Positions 36,646 through 45,296 of a DNA stretch of 64,000 nucleotides are shown here, piece after piece. Below the pieces are notes generated by a model. That model was not told where the DNA came from. It did not search any database and saw nothing but the letters and a program-made list of their open reading frames with translations. The stretch is from positions 1 to 64,000 of the forward strand of contig DGIS01000023.1 in the NCBI GenBank assembly GCA_002386525.1. Reading direction: 5' to 3'. Numbering within the stretch: the first letter of the stretch is position 1; every line of letters begins with the position of its first letter. The stretch comes from Sphingobacterium sp. UBA4616. GTDB taxonomy: Bacteria; Bacteroidota; Bacteroidia; Sphingobacteriales; Sphingobacteriaceae. Position numbers and translations under genes: made by a program.

Positions 36646-36885
36646 CTACTTACCGCTAATACTATCTTTTCTTAGTGTATCTGCTAGACTCGTATCTTTC
36701 TGCATGCTCATCTTTTGCTGCTCGCTTAAATTATACCGTGTCTCATCGGCGTCAGTCGGCGCAATGTTGTCCGATTGCCCCGCTCCCTCAGATGTATTGT
36801 TTTTGGAATTTTGACAGGAGAATAACATTACGCCCCCCATCATTAATGTCGATGCAACTAATGCAAATTTTCTAGTCTTCTTCAT
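36646..36885 (-). CDS. Small lipoprotein, hypothetical
   Basis: A 79-residue protein with a lipoprotein signal (MKKTRKFALVASTLMMGGVM) and lipobox LFSC (Cys24). The mature part is short, polar and lacks predicted secondary elements (SEGAGQSDNIAPTDADETRY, then NLSEQQKMSMQKDTSLADTLRK). Envelope-anchored peptides of this kind are common in Sphingobacteriaceae. No function is known. Confidence 0.7.
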   Translation of the reverse strand: MKKTRKFALVASTLMMGGVMLFSCQNSKNNTSEGAGQSDNIAPTDADETRYNLSEQQKMSMQKDTSLADTLRKDSISGK

Positions 36886-37278
36886 AGTCTAATTGTTTTT
36901 ATATTAAATATTTATCTAAGAACCACAATCAAAACTAATTAGTTTAACAAAAAGACAAAAAAGACTTTTAGATGCCTGTGGATGAAAATAGACATTCATT
37001 ACATTTAAATAAAAACGTGGCACCCCGTAATTTAGACATTTCTTTAGGGAACAAATACCCTTTCAAAATCACATCAATTTATGCTGATTGACGATTAAGA
37101 GCGAGTGCAGTTCGCCTTATTGTAGTTTTTCTGCTACAAAAGCAATTATTCTGGTTATACGTATTTTTCCCATATAGCTGTTTGAACAAAGTTCTAGAAG
37201 AATTAAAATCGAAAAATTAGCACTCTAATTGTACTTACTTCCCCAAATAAAACATCCATCAATTTAACAAACGGTACT
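36886..37278. other. Intergenic region upstream of sigma factor
   Basis: About 390 bases between the divergent lipoprotein and sigma-factor genes. It is AT-rich and closed in all frames beyond very short runs. No clear TAnnTTTG box was seen next to the sigma gene, which could mean an alternative or autoregulated promoter. Confidence 0.4.
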
Positions 37279-37782
37279 ATGAGCAATTACAATTTAAATT
37301 TATTAGTCGAAGAAAAGAGAAGCCTTTTGAAACATTTTGCTGGTAAATTTACGAATGATCCAGATGAAAAAGAGGATTTAATTCAAGAAACACTTATTCG
37401 TGCATTAAAATCGATTGATGATTTTATCCGCCATCCCAAATTAATGTCTTGGCTATATGTTATCATGAAAAATGTATATATCAACCAATATCGCAAGGCT
37501 AAACGAATTACCGATATCCACGACAAGTATATCGGTCTGGAGAGCAGCAATACGGTAGAAGCCAATAAAAGCGAGAATAAATTTATTGCTGACGACATTG
37601 AAAAAGCTATGTGCAGTTTATCAGAAGAGAACTACCAGGTGTTCCAGATGTTTCTTGAAGGGTATAAATATCATGAAATAGCGTCCTATTTTGGTATTCC
37701 AGAAGGTACAATCAAAACGAGAATACACATGACAAGGAAGAAACTGCAAAAGCAACTCAAGGTGTATAAAAAAGCGGCTTAA
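37279..37782 (+). CDS. ECF-type sigma factor (copy 1 of a paralogous pair)
   Basis: The 167-residue protein has sigma region 2 (LLKHFAGKFTNDPDEKEDLIQETLIRALKSI, and HPKLMSWLYVIMKNVYINQYRK) and region 4 (CSLSEENYQVFQMFLEGYKYHEIASYFGIPEGTIKTRIHMTRKKLQ). There is no FecR or transmembrane anti-sigma next door. It is strikingly like the sigma factor at 45641-46147, sharing FTNDPDE, HPKLMSWLY, MKN.YINQY, PEGT.KTRIHM.RK.LQKQLK. A regulator must come from elsewhere. Confidence 0.93.
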   Translation: MSNYNLNLLVEEKRSLLKHFAGKFTNDPDEKEDLIQETLIRALKSIDDFIRHPKLMSWLYVIMKNVYINQYRKAKRITDIHDKYIGLESSNTVEANKSENKFIADDIEKAMCSLSEENYQVFQMFLEGYKYHEIASYFGIPEGTIKTRIHMTRKKLQKQLKVYKKAA

Positions 37783-37853
37783 GACTCAAAATTAAACTGA
37801 AACAAATTAAATATTCTAAGGTTATCTTATTACGAAGATCCTAACTAGATATA

Positions 37854-38078
37854 ATGATGCGCAAATTAATAGAAATAAAAGGTATGAAATCACGAGTTAA
37901 AATTACAAATCAGCAAAATATGGTCATTATGCTCATTATTTGCGGTGGTCCTATTGGAAAAGGAACTGTTAAAACCGTCGAACAGGGAGAAGTTTTGAAT
38001 GCATCAGGGAACAAACCGATCAAAACGGATCATGAGAAAGGCAAAAAGAACTCCTATGCTGATCGAGAAAATAGATAG
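37854..38078 (+). CDS. Small basic hypothetical protein
   Basis: A 74-residue basic protein, unrecognised. It starts MMRKLIEIKGMKSRVKITNQ, contains one hydrophobic stretch (NMVIMLIICGGPIGKGTV, about residues 22-39) and then a lysine/glutamate-rich tail. A strong terminator hairpin starts at its stop codon and it lies 70 bases after the sigma gene on the same strand, so it may be the second gene of that operon. It could be a small membrane-associated partner of the sigma factor; that is inference. Confidence 0.45.
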   Translation: MMRKLIEIKGMKSRVKITNQQNMVIMLIICGGPIGKGTVKTVEQGEVLNASGNKPIKTDHEKGKKNSYADRENR

Positions 38079-38129
38079 AAAAATTCCATCAAAAGGCTGC
38101 TTTAAAGCGGCCTTTTTAATGGAATTTTT
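38079..38129 (+). terminator. Compound terminator after sigma-factor operon
   Basis: An outer AAAAATTCCAT/ATGGAATTTTT pair encloses an inner AAAAGGCTGC-tttaaa-GCGGCCTTTTT hairpin. The inner hairpin with its T tract is a good Rho-independent terminator. Confidence 0.85.
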
Positions 38130-38450
38130 CTAGGATTGACCATACGGGATATACCGACGTTTGCACCACCGCTAACTTGTTAGAATAATATTGTTGCTTT
38201 TCTAAAACGGAACTAATGTTTATTTCGTTCTTCTAAGCAAAAATAATTATTCACTCACCAAGAAATTAAATGGAACACAACACTATAAAGGACATTAATC
38301 GAACAGGCGATCATATACGGGTTAATAAAGATAGCATTGCGAATCTATCCTCTTAACATACCATAGAGCAGTGCAGGAATATAATCAAGATGCTTGCAAA
38401 CAGGGCTAAGCTATCTTAAACATTGGATCACGTCGACTTTGAAGAGCAAT
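38130..38450. other. Intergenic region before topoisomerase gene
   Basis: About 320 bases with no family-recognised gene. One 28-codon frame (38270-38356, starting MEHNTIKDINRTGDHIRVNK) has polar coding-like composition, but nothing else supports it. No RNA structure stands out. Confidence 0.35.
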
Positions 38451-39434
38451 ATGAAAATAAAGGCTGGATATACCAGAAAGAAAATAGGCAAGTCTTTTAA
38501 ATATTTCGATATATCCGGAATGGAAATTTCGGATCAAAAGATTTTAGATAGAATTACGAAGTTAGTAATTCCACCCAATTGGAAGGATGTGTGGATTGCC
38601 AAAAGTGCCAAAAGCGACTTACAAGCTTTTGGGTTCGACCAGAAAGAGCGTAAACAGTATATCTATCATCCGAAATTTGTTGACGAAAGGCAAGCAGCAA
38701 AATTTAGCAACATCCTCTTTATGGGGAAATACTTGCAGGAACTGAGAAAAATCAGCACGAAACATATTAAGAGCGAACAGTGGGACATGAATAAATTGTG
38801 TGCGATCGCTTTTAAAATTATGGATAGTACACTGATACGTATCGGCAACAAGCGCTACACCCTCACCAATAAGTCTTACGGCCTGAGCACGTTGGAAAAA
38901 AGACACGTTACTATTGCGAATAATACGATATCGTTAGCATACAAAGGAAAAAAGGGAGTTTTTCAACAAAAATCATGGTCAAATAGTCAACAGGCAAAGC
39001 TACTTACGGAACTGCTAAAAATGAAAGGGAAAAGGATATTTCAGATTGATAGCGCAGATTGCGAAAGCAGCTTCTGTGGTTCCGCTTTTAATCACTATTT
39101 ACGGGAAAATTCGAAAGGCCAAATCAGCTGCAAAAGTATCCGTATTTGGGGAGCTAGCCGAGAAGCGTTTTATCAGCTTGCGCAAATCAAACCGGCGGAG
39201 GCTATCAATGCGCGCAAAAGACAGCTCAATAACGTCATTAAAAATGTTGCTGAACAACTTGGTAATACCAAGACCGTTTCACAAAAATATTATGTCCATC
39301 CTGCAATACAGCGCGTGTTTATGGAGGGACAGTTCCCAACGATTAAAAATAAATTACCTTTAGCTAAACTGGAAGATAAATTATTCCGTTTTCTGCGGAA
39401 GAATAGTCAAGCAGGCGTTGCAGCAGCGAACTAA
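38451..39434 (+). CDS. DNA topoisomerase IB (eukaryotic-like, bacterial type)
   Basis: From ATG 38451 the protein has 327 residues, typical for bacterial TopIB. It shows IPPNWKDVWIAKSAKSDLQAFGFD in the N-terminal domain, LIRIGNKRYTLTNKSYGLSTL with the first catalytic Arg, SIRIWGASREAF with the second Arg region, and NTKTVSQKYYVHPAI, where the nucleophile is the Tyr of K-x-YVHP (about residue 281). It relaxes both positive and negative supercoils through a 3'-phosphotyrosyl intermediate without ATP. An in-frame ATG at 38394 adds a non-conserved extension and is not used. The Ku gene follows on the same strand after 107 bases. Confidence 0.92.
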   Translation: MKIKAGYTRKKIGKSFKYFDISGMEISDQKILDRITKLVIPPNWKDVWIAKSAKSDLQAFGFDQKERKQYIYHPKFVDERQAAKFSNILFMGKYLQELRKISTKHIKSEQWDMNKLCAIAFKIMDSTLIRIGNKRYTLTNKSYGLSTLEKRHVTIANNTISLAYKGKKGVFQQKSWSNSQQAKLLTELLKMKGKRIFQIDSADCESSFCGSAFNHYLRENSKGQISCKSIRIWGASREAFYQLAQIKPAEAINARKRQLNNVIKNVAEQLGNTKTVSQKYYVHPAIQRVFMEGQFPTIKNKLPLAKLEDKLFRFLRKNSQAGVAAAN

Positions 39435-39541
39435 TATGTGATCGTCTTTCTAAGCAGTTGATTTAAGAAGGCAATTTCGTAAAAATTTCAAACCATTTCA
39501 TGCGCATCAAGGTTCTGCTAATAACACAAAAGAGATTATTT

Positions 39542-40297
39542 ATGCGTGCAATTTGGACTGGAGCTATTGGTTTTGGATTGGTCAATATTCCAATTAAATT
39601 ATACAGTGCAACAGAAAGCGCTTCCTTAGATTTGGATATGCTCGATCGGAAAGATTTAGCCAATATCAAATTCAAGCGTGTAAATGAAAACACTGGTAAA
39701 GAGGTGAAATGGGACAATATTGTCAAAGGGTATTTTATAAAAGACCATTATGTTGTTTTGGAAGATGCAGATTTTGAAGATGCAAGTCCGGAAAAAACAA
39801 AATTGATCAATTTGCATGCGTTTGTAAAGGTAGCAGATGTTGATAGTGTATATTTTGAAACACCCTATTATTTAGAACCGCAGAAAGGTGGTGAAAAAGC
39901 GTACCAACTCTTGATCAAAGCGCTGGAAAAAACAAAGATGGCTGGTTTAGGATCTTTTGTTATGCGGAACGTTGAACACCTAGCTATTATAAAGCCTTAT
40001 GAAAATGCATTAGTATTGAATAAAATTCGTTATCAACAAGAGATCAGAACACTTGATGAGCTAAAACTACCGAACAAAATAAAAATTCAAAAAGCAGAGA
40101 TGGACATGGCAACACAGCTAATTGAGCAACATAGCAAATCTTTTGATATCAGTAGCTATAAAAATGAGTATATGGATGATCTTTTAAAAATAATTAAACA
40201 AAAAGATAAGGGTAAGCGACCAACCATTCGAAAAATGAAAGTAGAGCATACAAAAGCGGATGATTTACTTGCAAAACTTAAAGCTAGTTTAGGTTAA
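39542..40297 (+). CDS. ku: Ku DNA end-binding protein (NHEJ)
   Basis: From ATG 39542 the protein has 251 residues and begins MRAIWTGAIGFGLVNIPIKL, the invariant start of bacterial Ku; the in-frame ATG at 39500 is rejected. Further blocks are IKFKRVNENTGKEVKWDNIVKGY, VYFETPYYLEPQKGGEKAY and MDMATQLIEQHSKSFD, with a short basic C-terminal tail (KQKDKGKRPTIRKMK). Ku homodimers thread onto double-strand ends and recruit LigD in the two-component bacterial NHEJ pathway. No ligD is in this window; it would have to be elsewhere in the genome. Confidence 0.95.
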   Translation: MRAIWTGAIGFGLVNIPIKLYSATESASLDLDMLDRKDLANIKFKRVNENTGKEVKWDNIVKGYFIKDHYVVLEDADFEDASPEKTKLINLHAFVKVADVDSVYFETPYYLEPQKGGEKAYQLLIKALEKTKMAGLGSFVMRNVEHLAIIKPYENALVLNKIRYQQEIRTLDELKLPNKIKIQKAEMDMATQLIEQHSKSFDISSYKNEYMDDLLKIIKQKDKGKRPTIRKMKVEHTKADDLLAKLKASLG

Positions 40298-40459
40298 TCG
40301 AAGCAGGTAGGTAGCATAGAACCGTAATCGTCAAAGTAAGTTCAAGTATAGGATAAATTCCGATTAACTCCATTGAGCATTAAATAGCGTTACACGTTCA
40401 ATTGAAAGTATAATATCAAAAAGGTTACAAATAACAGTAAGGTATAATTAGTCAAAGAA

Positions 40460-40466
40460 AAGGAGG
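40460..40466 (+). promoter_or_regulatory. Unusually strong Shine-Dalgarno
   Basis: AAGGAGG stands 4 bases before the ATG at 40471. Most genes in this window lack such a full anti-16S match, so this gene may be translated more strongly than its neighbours, or has a start chosen under other constraints. Confidence 0.55.
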
Positions 40467-40470
40467 AATT

Positions 40471-41097
40471 ATGAAAAATATCATTCCAGAACAGAAAGAT
40501 GGCAAACGCTTAGATTGCTTTGAGTCGCTGGAGTTTCCAAGCGAGGCGATTGCCAGTATGGCTTTTGATTTGGCGGTAGATAATCTAAAAAACGTTAATC
40601 ATTGGTATGAATTAGCAGAGCTTCCAGCTGCAGTATTTCAGCTCACTTCCGGTTACGGTACGCCCATCGAACGCTCCTTGGAATTGCATGATTACATCAG
40701 ATTGGACATTCCTGGCCCCGGACTTCCAACTAGCGGCGGTTACGACTGGGTAAACGTAATTAATCTGATGTCCGAGAAAACTGCGGATTACAAGGTATTC
40801 GCAATCACACTAAAGCCTTGCCCCGATCCAAGTCATCCAGAAGATAAAAATACAGCTCACTTTTTTGAAGGAATTTCTTCATCAACTTTTCTGATCGAAC
40901 AACGTAGAAACAGCTTGCTGTTCCAATATGCTGGGAGAAATGAAATCATCAACGTAGACAACGAGAAATTAAGTGACAACATCCGAAATTATTTCGTTGG
41001 TTTAGCGGCTAAATTGGGTGCTTCCTATCCACAGTGGAAGTCACTGATCAAAGGTATGGCTAACGCCGTAGCAAAAAAATTTGATGTGCGAATTTAG
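40471..41097 (+). CDS. Hypothetical protein
   Basis: I do not recognise this 208-residue soluble protein. Its start is fixed by a strong AAGGAGG. Visible features are an N-terminal FESLEFPSEAIASMAFDLA helix, the segment VNHWYELAELPAAVFQLTSGYG, DIPGPGLPTSGGYDWVNV (a Gly/Pro loop), a Pro/His-rich loop (LKPCPDPSHPEDKNTAHFFEG) and a C-terminal amphipathic helix. The layout suggests an alpha/beta single-domain protein. It sits between Ku and the phytochrome-shaped kinase with no coupling. Confidence 0.75.
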   Translation: MKNIIPEQKDGKRLDCFESLEFPSEAIASMAFDLAVDNLKNVNHWYELAELPAAVFQLTSGYGTPIERSLELHDYIRLDIPGPGLPTSGGYDWVNVINLMSEKTADYKVFAITLKPCPDPSHPEDKNTAHFFEGISSSTFLIEQRRNSLLFQYAGRNEIINVDNEKLSDNIRNYFVGLAAKLGASYPQWKSLIKGMANAVAKKFDVRI

Positions 41098-41249
41098 TTG
41101 TTTTTTCGAAACAGAGTCTGCTGTACTTTCTATTGGTGTTGTAAAGGACTCCAAAACTTGCTTTTTATAAACTTACACTCGTAATTTTTAACTGTATTAC
41201 AGTAATTTATCCGTATATTTAGCTATATCATAAGGAATCTTGGGGTAGC

Positions 41250-43418
41250 ATGAATCATACAAATCAATCTAACAGCCAATTACTCAATAAGCTTCAATCT
41301 TTTGGAAGTCTCGTGGTTCTAAACCGGGATTTTATTGTTGTCGGAATATCAGAATCTGCTTTACATGTGGATTGTTTAAAAGAAAATATATTAGGAACAA
41401 ATTTTTTTCATAGTTTAAGCAATCTATTTGGCGAAGCATGCGTAAAGGTCAAAAATGCAGTGACTGATTTTATTGATGACCAACAATCAAGCCATATTTT
41501 AACCATTAAAGTAAATAAAGAACGTATCTATGTAAAACTGCGAAAACATGATCAATTCATTTATTTAGAATGGGAAAGACAACACAAAAAAAACATCGCT
41601 GCTAAAAAAATTAATGAACTTAATTTCCTCCTTGATAGTATTCAACCCAATAATTGGGATCGTGTTTGTGCTGCAATGAGCAAATTATTGAATTATGATC
41701 GGGTTTTTGTTCTACACATCCAGGAAACAGGCTATAGCACAGTGGTTGCCGAGCATACTACAAATGGAAAATCTCATTTCAAAGGAAAGGAATTCTCAAA
41801 AGATTTTATGCCCGAAGAAGCTTTGGAATACTATAGAAGCTATTCATATCGATATGCCCCACATATTGAAATCGAGGGGCAAGAGTTTTATTATACGGAC
41901 AATAGGGTTGATTCTCTTTCGAGTTTGTTATCTCCATTACCAGAACTTCATCGTCTCTTTTTAAAAAAAATAGATGTGCAAAGCGCCTTGTTTTTTCGCA
42001 TTTGTATCGATGACGACTTTTGGGGACTTGTAGTGGCGCAAAACAAAGAAAAATGTTTAGTTGATCTGCAACAACGAAAACTATGTACATTCGCCATCCA
42101 GGCTGCAGCTAGCAAATATGAAAGCTATATTAAACAGAATCTTTTGGAAAGAACGGAACTTCTTAAGAATGCTGAAGAAGAACTGAAGAGAAGCCTAGCT
42201 GAAAATAAGATGGTAAATTGTGCTCTCATTCAGCATATGGATATCTTAACCAAATTAGTACATGCAGATGGTTTGGCTATATTTAATCATGGTGATATTT
42301 TTAACTATGGACATGCCCCCCATAAATCACAATTTTATGAAATCATCCAATTTCTCCAAAATCATACCGATAAGGCAGTCTTTAAAGATTACAATTTTCG
42401 TCTGAATCATCAGGATAAGTTTAACGATAAACTTGAATTTGCAGGTTTAATGTATTTAAAAGTCGGTTTGGAAAATGACTATTATATCGTGTGGTTTAGA
42501 ATAGAAAACCGTAGTCAGGTGATGCAGATGATGTTGCAAAATACAAAATCTGAAAACAAACGACTCAAAATTTGGGAGGACATACGTTACGATGTCGCCA
42601 AACCCTGGAATGATGCTGAAATCAATTTCGTTCTTCGCCTAAACCAAATCATCAAAGAATCTATTTTTACCAAATTAAAAGAACGCCAATTACTGAATGA
42701 GGAGCTTCTCAGTTTAAATAATGAGTTGGAAATGTTTACCCATACCTTATCACACGATTTAAAGAATCCATTGTCCATCTTAAAAATGGGAATACAATTC
42801 CTACAACAGCACCCGGACAATATTGACTTAACAAAAATCAACAGATGGTATCAGAATTTCAACCGAAGTGTTACAAACATAGAAGATATCATAAACAATA
42901 TGGTTCAAATAAGCCAACACCGCTCTAGCATTTTGGACAAAGAACCAATTCCGATGGCATACACGATACAGCGTATTTTTCAAGAAAACAGCATGCTGTA
43001 CAATGTTAATAATTGTCAGCCCCGCTTTGGAACGCTATTACCTATCTGGGGCGAGAAAAGTGCAGCTTATCAAATTTTTTCAAACTTAATTATTAATGCA
43101 ATAAAATATTCAGCGCAATCAGATACGCCAATAGTAATAATTGATAGCTGCCATGAAAATGACCATACGCATTATCGAATTGAGGATAACGGTATTGGAA
43201 TTCCGAGCGAGCAATTGCCACATATTTATGAAATGTTTACCAGGGCCGATAATGTAGGTTCAATACCTGGTACTGGCATTGGTCTTTCACTTGTAAAAAG
43301 AATAATGGAACGGTTAAGCGGAAGAATAGAAATTGAATCTGAAGTCGGCCAAGGTACTACCGTCCACCTGTATTTCCCTATTGTTAAACCGTTCCCTGAA
43401 CAAATGTTGGTCGATTGA
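41250..43418 (+). CDS. Phytochrome-shaped sensor histidine kinase lacking chromophore motifs
   Basis: The 722-residue protein has the layout PAS2-GAF-PHY-HisKA-HATPase. The opening QLLNKLQSFGSLVVLNRDFIVVGISES aligns with the phytochrome PAS start but has no Cys. The GAF part (about 130-295) has FSKDFMPEEALEYYRSYSYR where phytochromes have PASDIPxxAR, and SPLPELHRLFLKKIDVQSAL where they have SPIHLEYLRNMGV. A linker and PHY-like region reach about residue 490. The kinase core has HTLSHDLKNPLSIL (His502), FSNLIINAIKYS (N box), EDNGIGIPSEQ (G1) and GTGIGLSLVKRIMERL (G2). The kinase should be active; light sensing through bilin is doubtful. No receiver domain or partner follows directly. Confidence 0.88.
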   Translation: MNHTNQSNSQLLNKLQSFGSLVVLNRDFIVVGISESALHVDCLKENILGTNFFHSLSNLFGEACVKVKNAVTDFIDDQQSSHILTIKVNKERIYVKLRKHDQFIYLEWERQHKKNIAAKKINELNFLLDSIQPNNWDRVCAAMSKLLNYDRVFVLHIQETGYSTVVAEHTTNGKSHFKGKEFSKDFMPEEALEYYRSYSYRYAPHIEIEGQEFYYTDNRVDSLSSLLSPLPELHRLFLKKIDVQSALFFRICIDDDFWGLVVAQNKEKCLVDLQQRKLCTFAIQAAASKYESYIKQNLLERTELLKNAEEELKRSLAENKMVNCALIQHMDILTKLVHADGLAIFNHGDIFNYGHAPHKSQFYEIIQFLQNHTDKAVFKDYNFRLNHQDKFNDKLEFAGLMYLKVGLENDYYIVWFRIENRSQVMQMMLQNTKSENKRLKIWEDIRYDVAKPWNDAEINFVLRLNQIIKESIFTKLKERQLLNEELLSLNNELEMFTHTLSHDLKNPLSILKMGIQFLQQHPDNIDLTKINRWYQNFNRSVTNIEDIINNMVQISQHRSSILDKEPIPMAYTIQRIFQENSMLYNVNNCQPRFGTLLPIWGEKSAAYQIFSNLIINAIKYSAQSDTPIVIIDSCHENDHTHYRIEDNGIGIPSEQLPHIYEMFTRADNVGSIPGTGIGLSLVKRIMERLSGRIEIESEVGQGTTVHLYFPIVKPFPEQMLVD

Positions 43419-43500
43419 TCCCTGATCTTGAATACTTAAATCTGTCAAACTATTCTCCACTAGACATTGTTTATTTATAAAAAGAATAGCATCCCTAAAA

Positions 43501-43773
43501 ATGGGTTGTAATCAACTAAGGAAAATCGAAATGGAAGAAATATTATCACAAAGTGCAGTAGTAAAACGAGGTATTATTATTGCCTACTATTTTAGTAACA
43601 TATGGTACGGAAAAGGGCTGCTTGGTAAACATACAGCACCGGATCCGAATGACACTGATCCTAGCGAGCATCTTCAACCAGACTTAGACGAAATCGATCC
43701 CGACGAAGAGGAAAGCATCAATTATAAACATCGGAATTTATCGGTGGAAGACGATAATAAAAAAATAGGTTAA
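43501..43773 (+). CDS. Short acidic D/P-rich hypothetical protein
   Basis: A 90-residue protein. The first 40 residues hold a basic/hydrophobic stretch (AVVKRGIIIAYYFSNIWYGKGLLG), then an acidic repeat-like tail with DPNDTDPSEHLQPDLDEIDPDEEE. It resembles the 36225-36542 protein in its tail (DP..DP, PDLD, DPSE). No family recognised. An alternative start lies at 43531. It lies downstream of the phytochrome-shaped kinase gene and upstream of a hairpin. Confidence 0.6.
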   Translation: MGCNQLRKIEMEEILSQSAVVKRGIIIAYYFSNIWYGKGLLGKHTAPDPNDTDPSEHLQPDLDEIDPDEEESINYKHRNLSVEDDNKKIG

Positions 43774-43823
43774 AACAAATCCATACTGTGTTGAACATAT
43801 CGAAGATCCAACTATACTGGAAA

Positions 43824-43853
43824 ATACAGATTGACGGTTACGTCAATCTGTAT
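43824..43853. terminator. Bidirectional hairpin between acidic protein gene and response regulator
   Basis: ATACAGATTGACG-gtta-CGTCAATCTGTAT is a perfect 13-bp stem with a tetraloop, between convergent genes. T tracts are weak. Confidence 0.7.
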
Positions 43854-43897
43854 TGGATATGACAAGTCATCAATACAGGGTTGAATTGATAAACCTA

Positions 43898-44554
43898 TTA
43901 ATTTAAAATACCTCTTTCGAAAGCAAATTTAACCAAATGTGCGGTATTTTTCACTCCTGCTTTATCAATTAGGTTTTGCCTATGGCCTTCAACTGTACGC
44001 TTACTTAAAAAAATCTTATCTGCAATTTCCACATTGGTATACCCCTCAGCTATGAGTTTCAATACTTCAAGCTCTCGATCCGAGATGTCGAAATCTTCAT
44101 ACATTTCTCCTCGCAGCTGTGTATAGCTCTGTCCGGAGCTGACTTGATCCAATAGTATCATGGCGATTTCCTCACTCAGATACCGACCACCACCAGCAAT
44201 ATGATTTAATCCAAATAGTAATTCGCTATACCCCACATTTTTAACCAAATAGCCAGATAGTCCAGATTCGAAAGCTTCAATAACATAATTAATTTGGTTC
44301 AGCATGGATAATATAACCACTTTAACTGTTTCATACTGCTTTTTTATCACCTGCAGTAGTTCCATCCCATCCATTTCATCCATACTGATATCGGTCAATA
44401 CAATATCCGGGAGAGGATTCGAAGCTAAGAAATGAAGAGCCTCTTTTCCATTAGATGCCTCCCCTATAACTTCAAATCCATCTTGCGATTCCAATAGTAA
44501 TTTTATTCCGTTACGAACAACCATGTGGTCTTCAACCAATAGGATTTTTATCAT
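43898..44554 (-). CDS. NarL/FixJ-type response regulator
   Basis: The 218-residue protein has an N-terminal receiver with the acidic pair ED (8-9), phosphoacceptor Asp55 (VLTDISM), Ser83 and Lys105 (GYLVKNVG), and a C-terminal LuxR-type helix-turn-helix (ISDRELEVLKLIAEGYTNVEIADKIFLSKRTVEGHRQNL). All receiver catalytic residues are intact. It lies 10 bases downstream of a kinase-like gene that looks degenerate, so its phosphate source may be another kinase, such as the phytochrome-shaped kinase, or small phosphodonors. Confidence 0.95.
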   Translation of the reverse strand: MIKILLVEDHMVVRNGIKLLLESQDGFEVIGEASNGKEALHFLASNPLPDIVLTDISMDEMDGMELLQVIKKQYETVKVVILSMLNQINYVIEAFESGLSGYLVKNVGYSELLFGLNHIAGGGRYLSEEIAMILLDQVSSGQSYTQLRGEMYEDFDISDRELEVLKLIAEGYTNVEIADKIFLSKRTVEGHRQNLIDKAGVKNTAHLVKFAFERGILN

Positions 44555-44564
44555 TATTATCTGT

Positions 44565-45296
44565 TTAAATAGTCAATTTAATTAAAATACCGGCCGCCAG
44601 CGAATCATTCATAATGCGTGCATTGTATAGTTCAGCAATCTTTGTTAAGCGCATAGGATTATTTACAGACGGTGTTTTTGAGAGTGCATCTCCCTGTTTA
44701 AAAAAGGGAGAAATTTTAATTAAGATCTCGCATTCAATCACCTGTACTGAAATCGCAATAGCCTGTGCAGATACCTCGTCATTTAAATATTGAAATAATG
44801 CCGTTATGAATTTAAATAGATGGACTTGTGTCTCCCGATGCAACTCGCTCAAATGCGGATCAAGTAACGTATCAATTGTAAAACCTGATTGATTTTTATA
44901 ACTCCCTACCAATTCATCTACCGCATGAAAAATTCCTAAGTCATTTAAAATCGGATTGTAAAGTAAAATTGCTTTATTGCGAATTTCTATAACTAAAGTC
45001 CCCAATGAATCACGTAAACAACGTAATTCTTCAAAATCACCATAGCGATTCGTAAAATTTTGAAGTGATATACGCATTCCATAAAGCTCCTGAGCCAATT
45101 CGTCACGGAAATATCGTCCTATTTTTCCAAGATCATCCTGTTGATTTTTGATAATCGATTTATAGAAGTCCTCCTGACTACCATCCCACGCCTGCTTCAA
45201 TTCCGAATGATCTTCCAAACTTTCGCACTGTTCTTTCGCTCCTTCCGATACGTCAAAATATATTTTTTTGTTGTCGTTCCCCATATTGCTTTCCAC
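44565..45296 (-). CDS. Degenerate NarX/DegS-like histidine kinase (probable pseudokinase)
   Basis: The 243-residue protein lacks a signal peptide and membrane segments. Residues 55-80 match the HisKA_3 dimerisation helix (IGRYFRDELAQELYGMRISL), but Arg64 stands where the phosphoacceptor His of ELHDxLxQ should be. The following region fits the HATPase fold only loosely: the N-box-like LFKFITALFQYLND lacks the Asn/His pair, there is no DNGxG, and there is no GLGL box. It ends ARIMNDSLAAGILIKLTI, as the last strands of an ATPase domain. It is followed 10 bases later by a response regulator gene. It may bind or regulate that response regulator without phosphorylating it. Confidence 0.72.
   Translation of the reverse strand: MESNMGNDNKKIYFDVSEGAKEQCESLEDHSELKQAWDGSQEDFYKSIIKNQQDDLGKIGRYFRDELAQELYGMRISLQNFTNRYGDFEELRCLRDSLGTLVIEIRNKAILLYNPILNDLGIFHAVDELVGSYKNQSGFTIDTLLDPHLSELHRETQVHLFKFITALFQYLNDEVSAQAIAISVQVIECEILIKISPFFKQGDALSKTPSVNNPMRLTKIAELYNARIMNDSLAAGILIKLTI

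Noticed and set aside
41250..43418. Light-sensing bacteriophytochrome
   Set aside because: The layout fits but the chromophore-binding Cys and PASDIP/SPIHLEYL motifs are missing, so bilin-based light sensing is not supported.
43898..45296. Straightforward two-component pair (kinase plus regulator)
   Set aside because: The kinase-like protein has Arg in place of the phosphoacceptor His and no ATP-binding G boxes, so a normal kinase call would be wrong.
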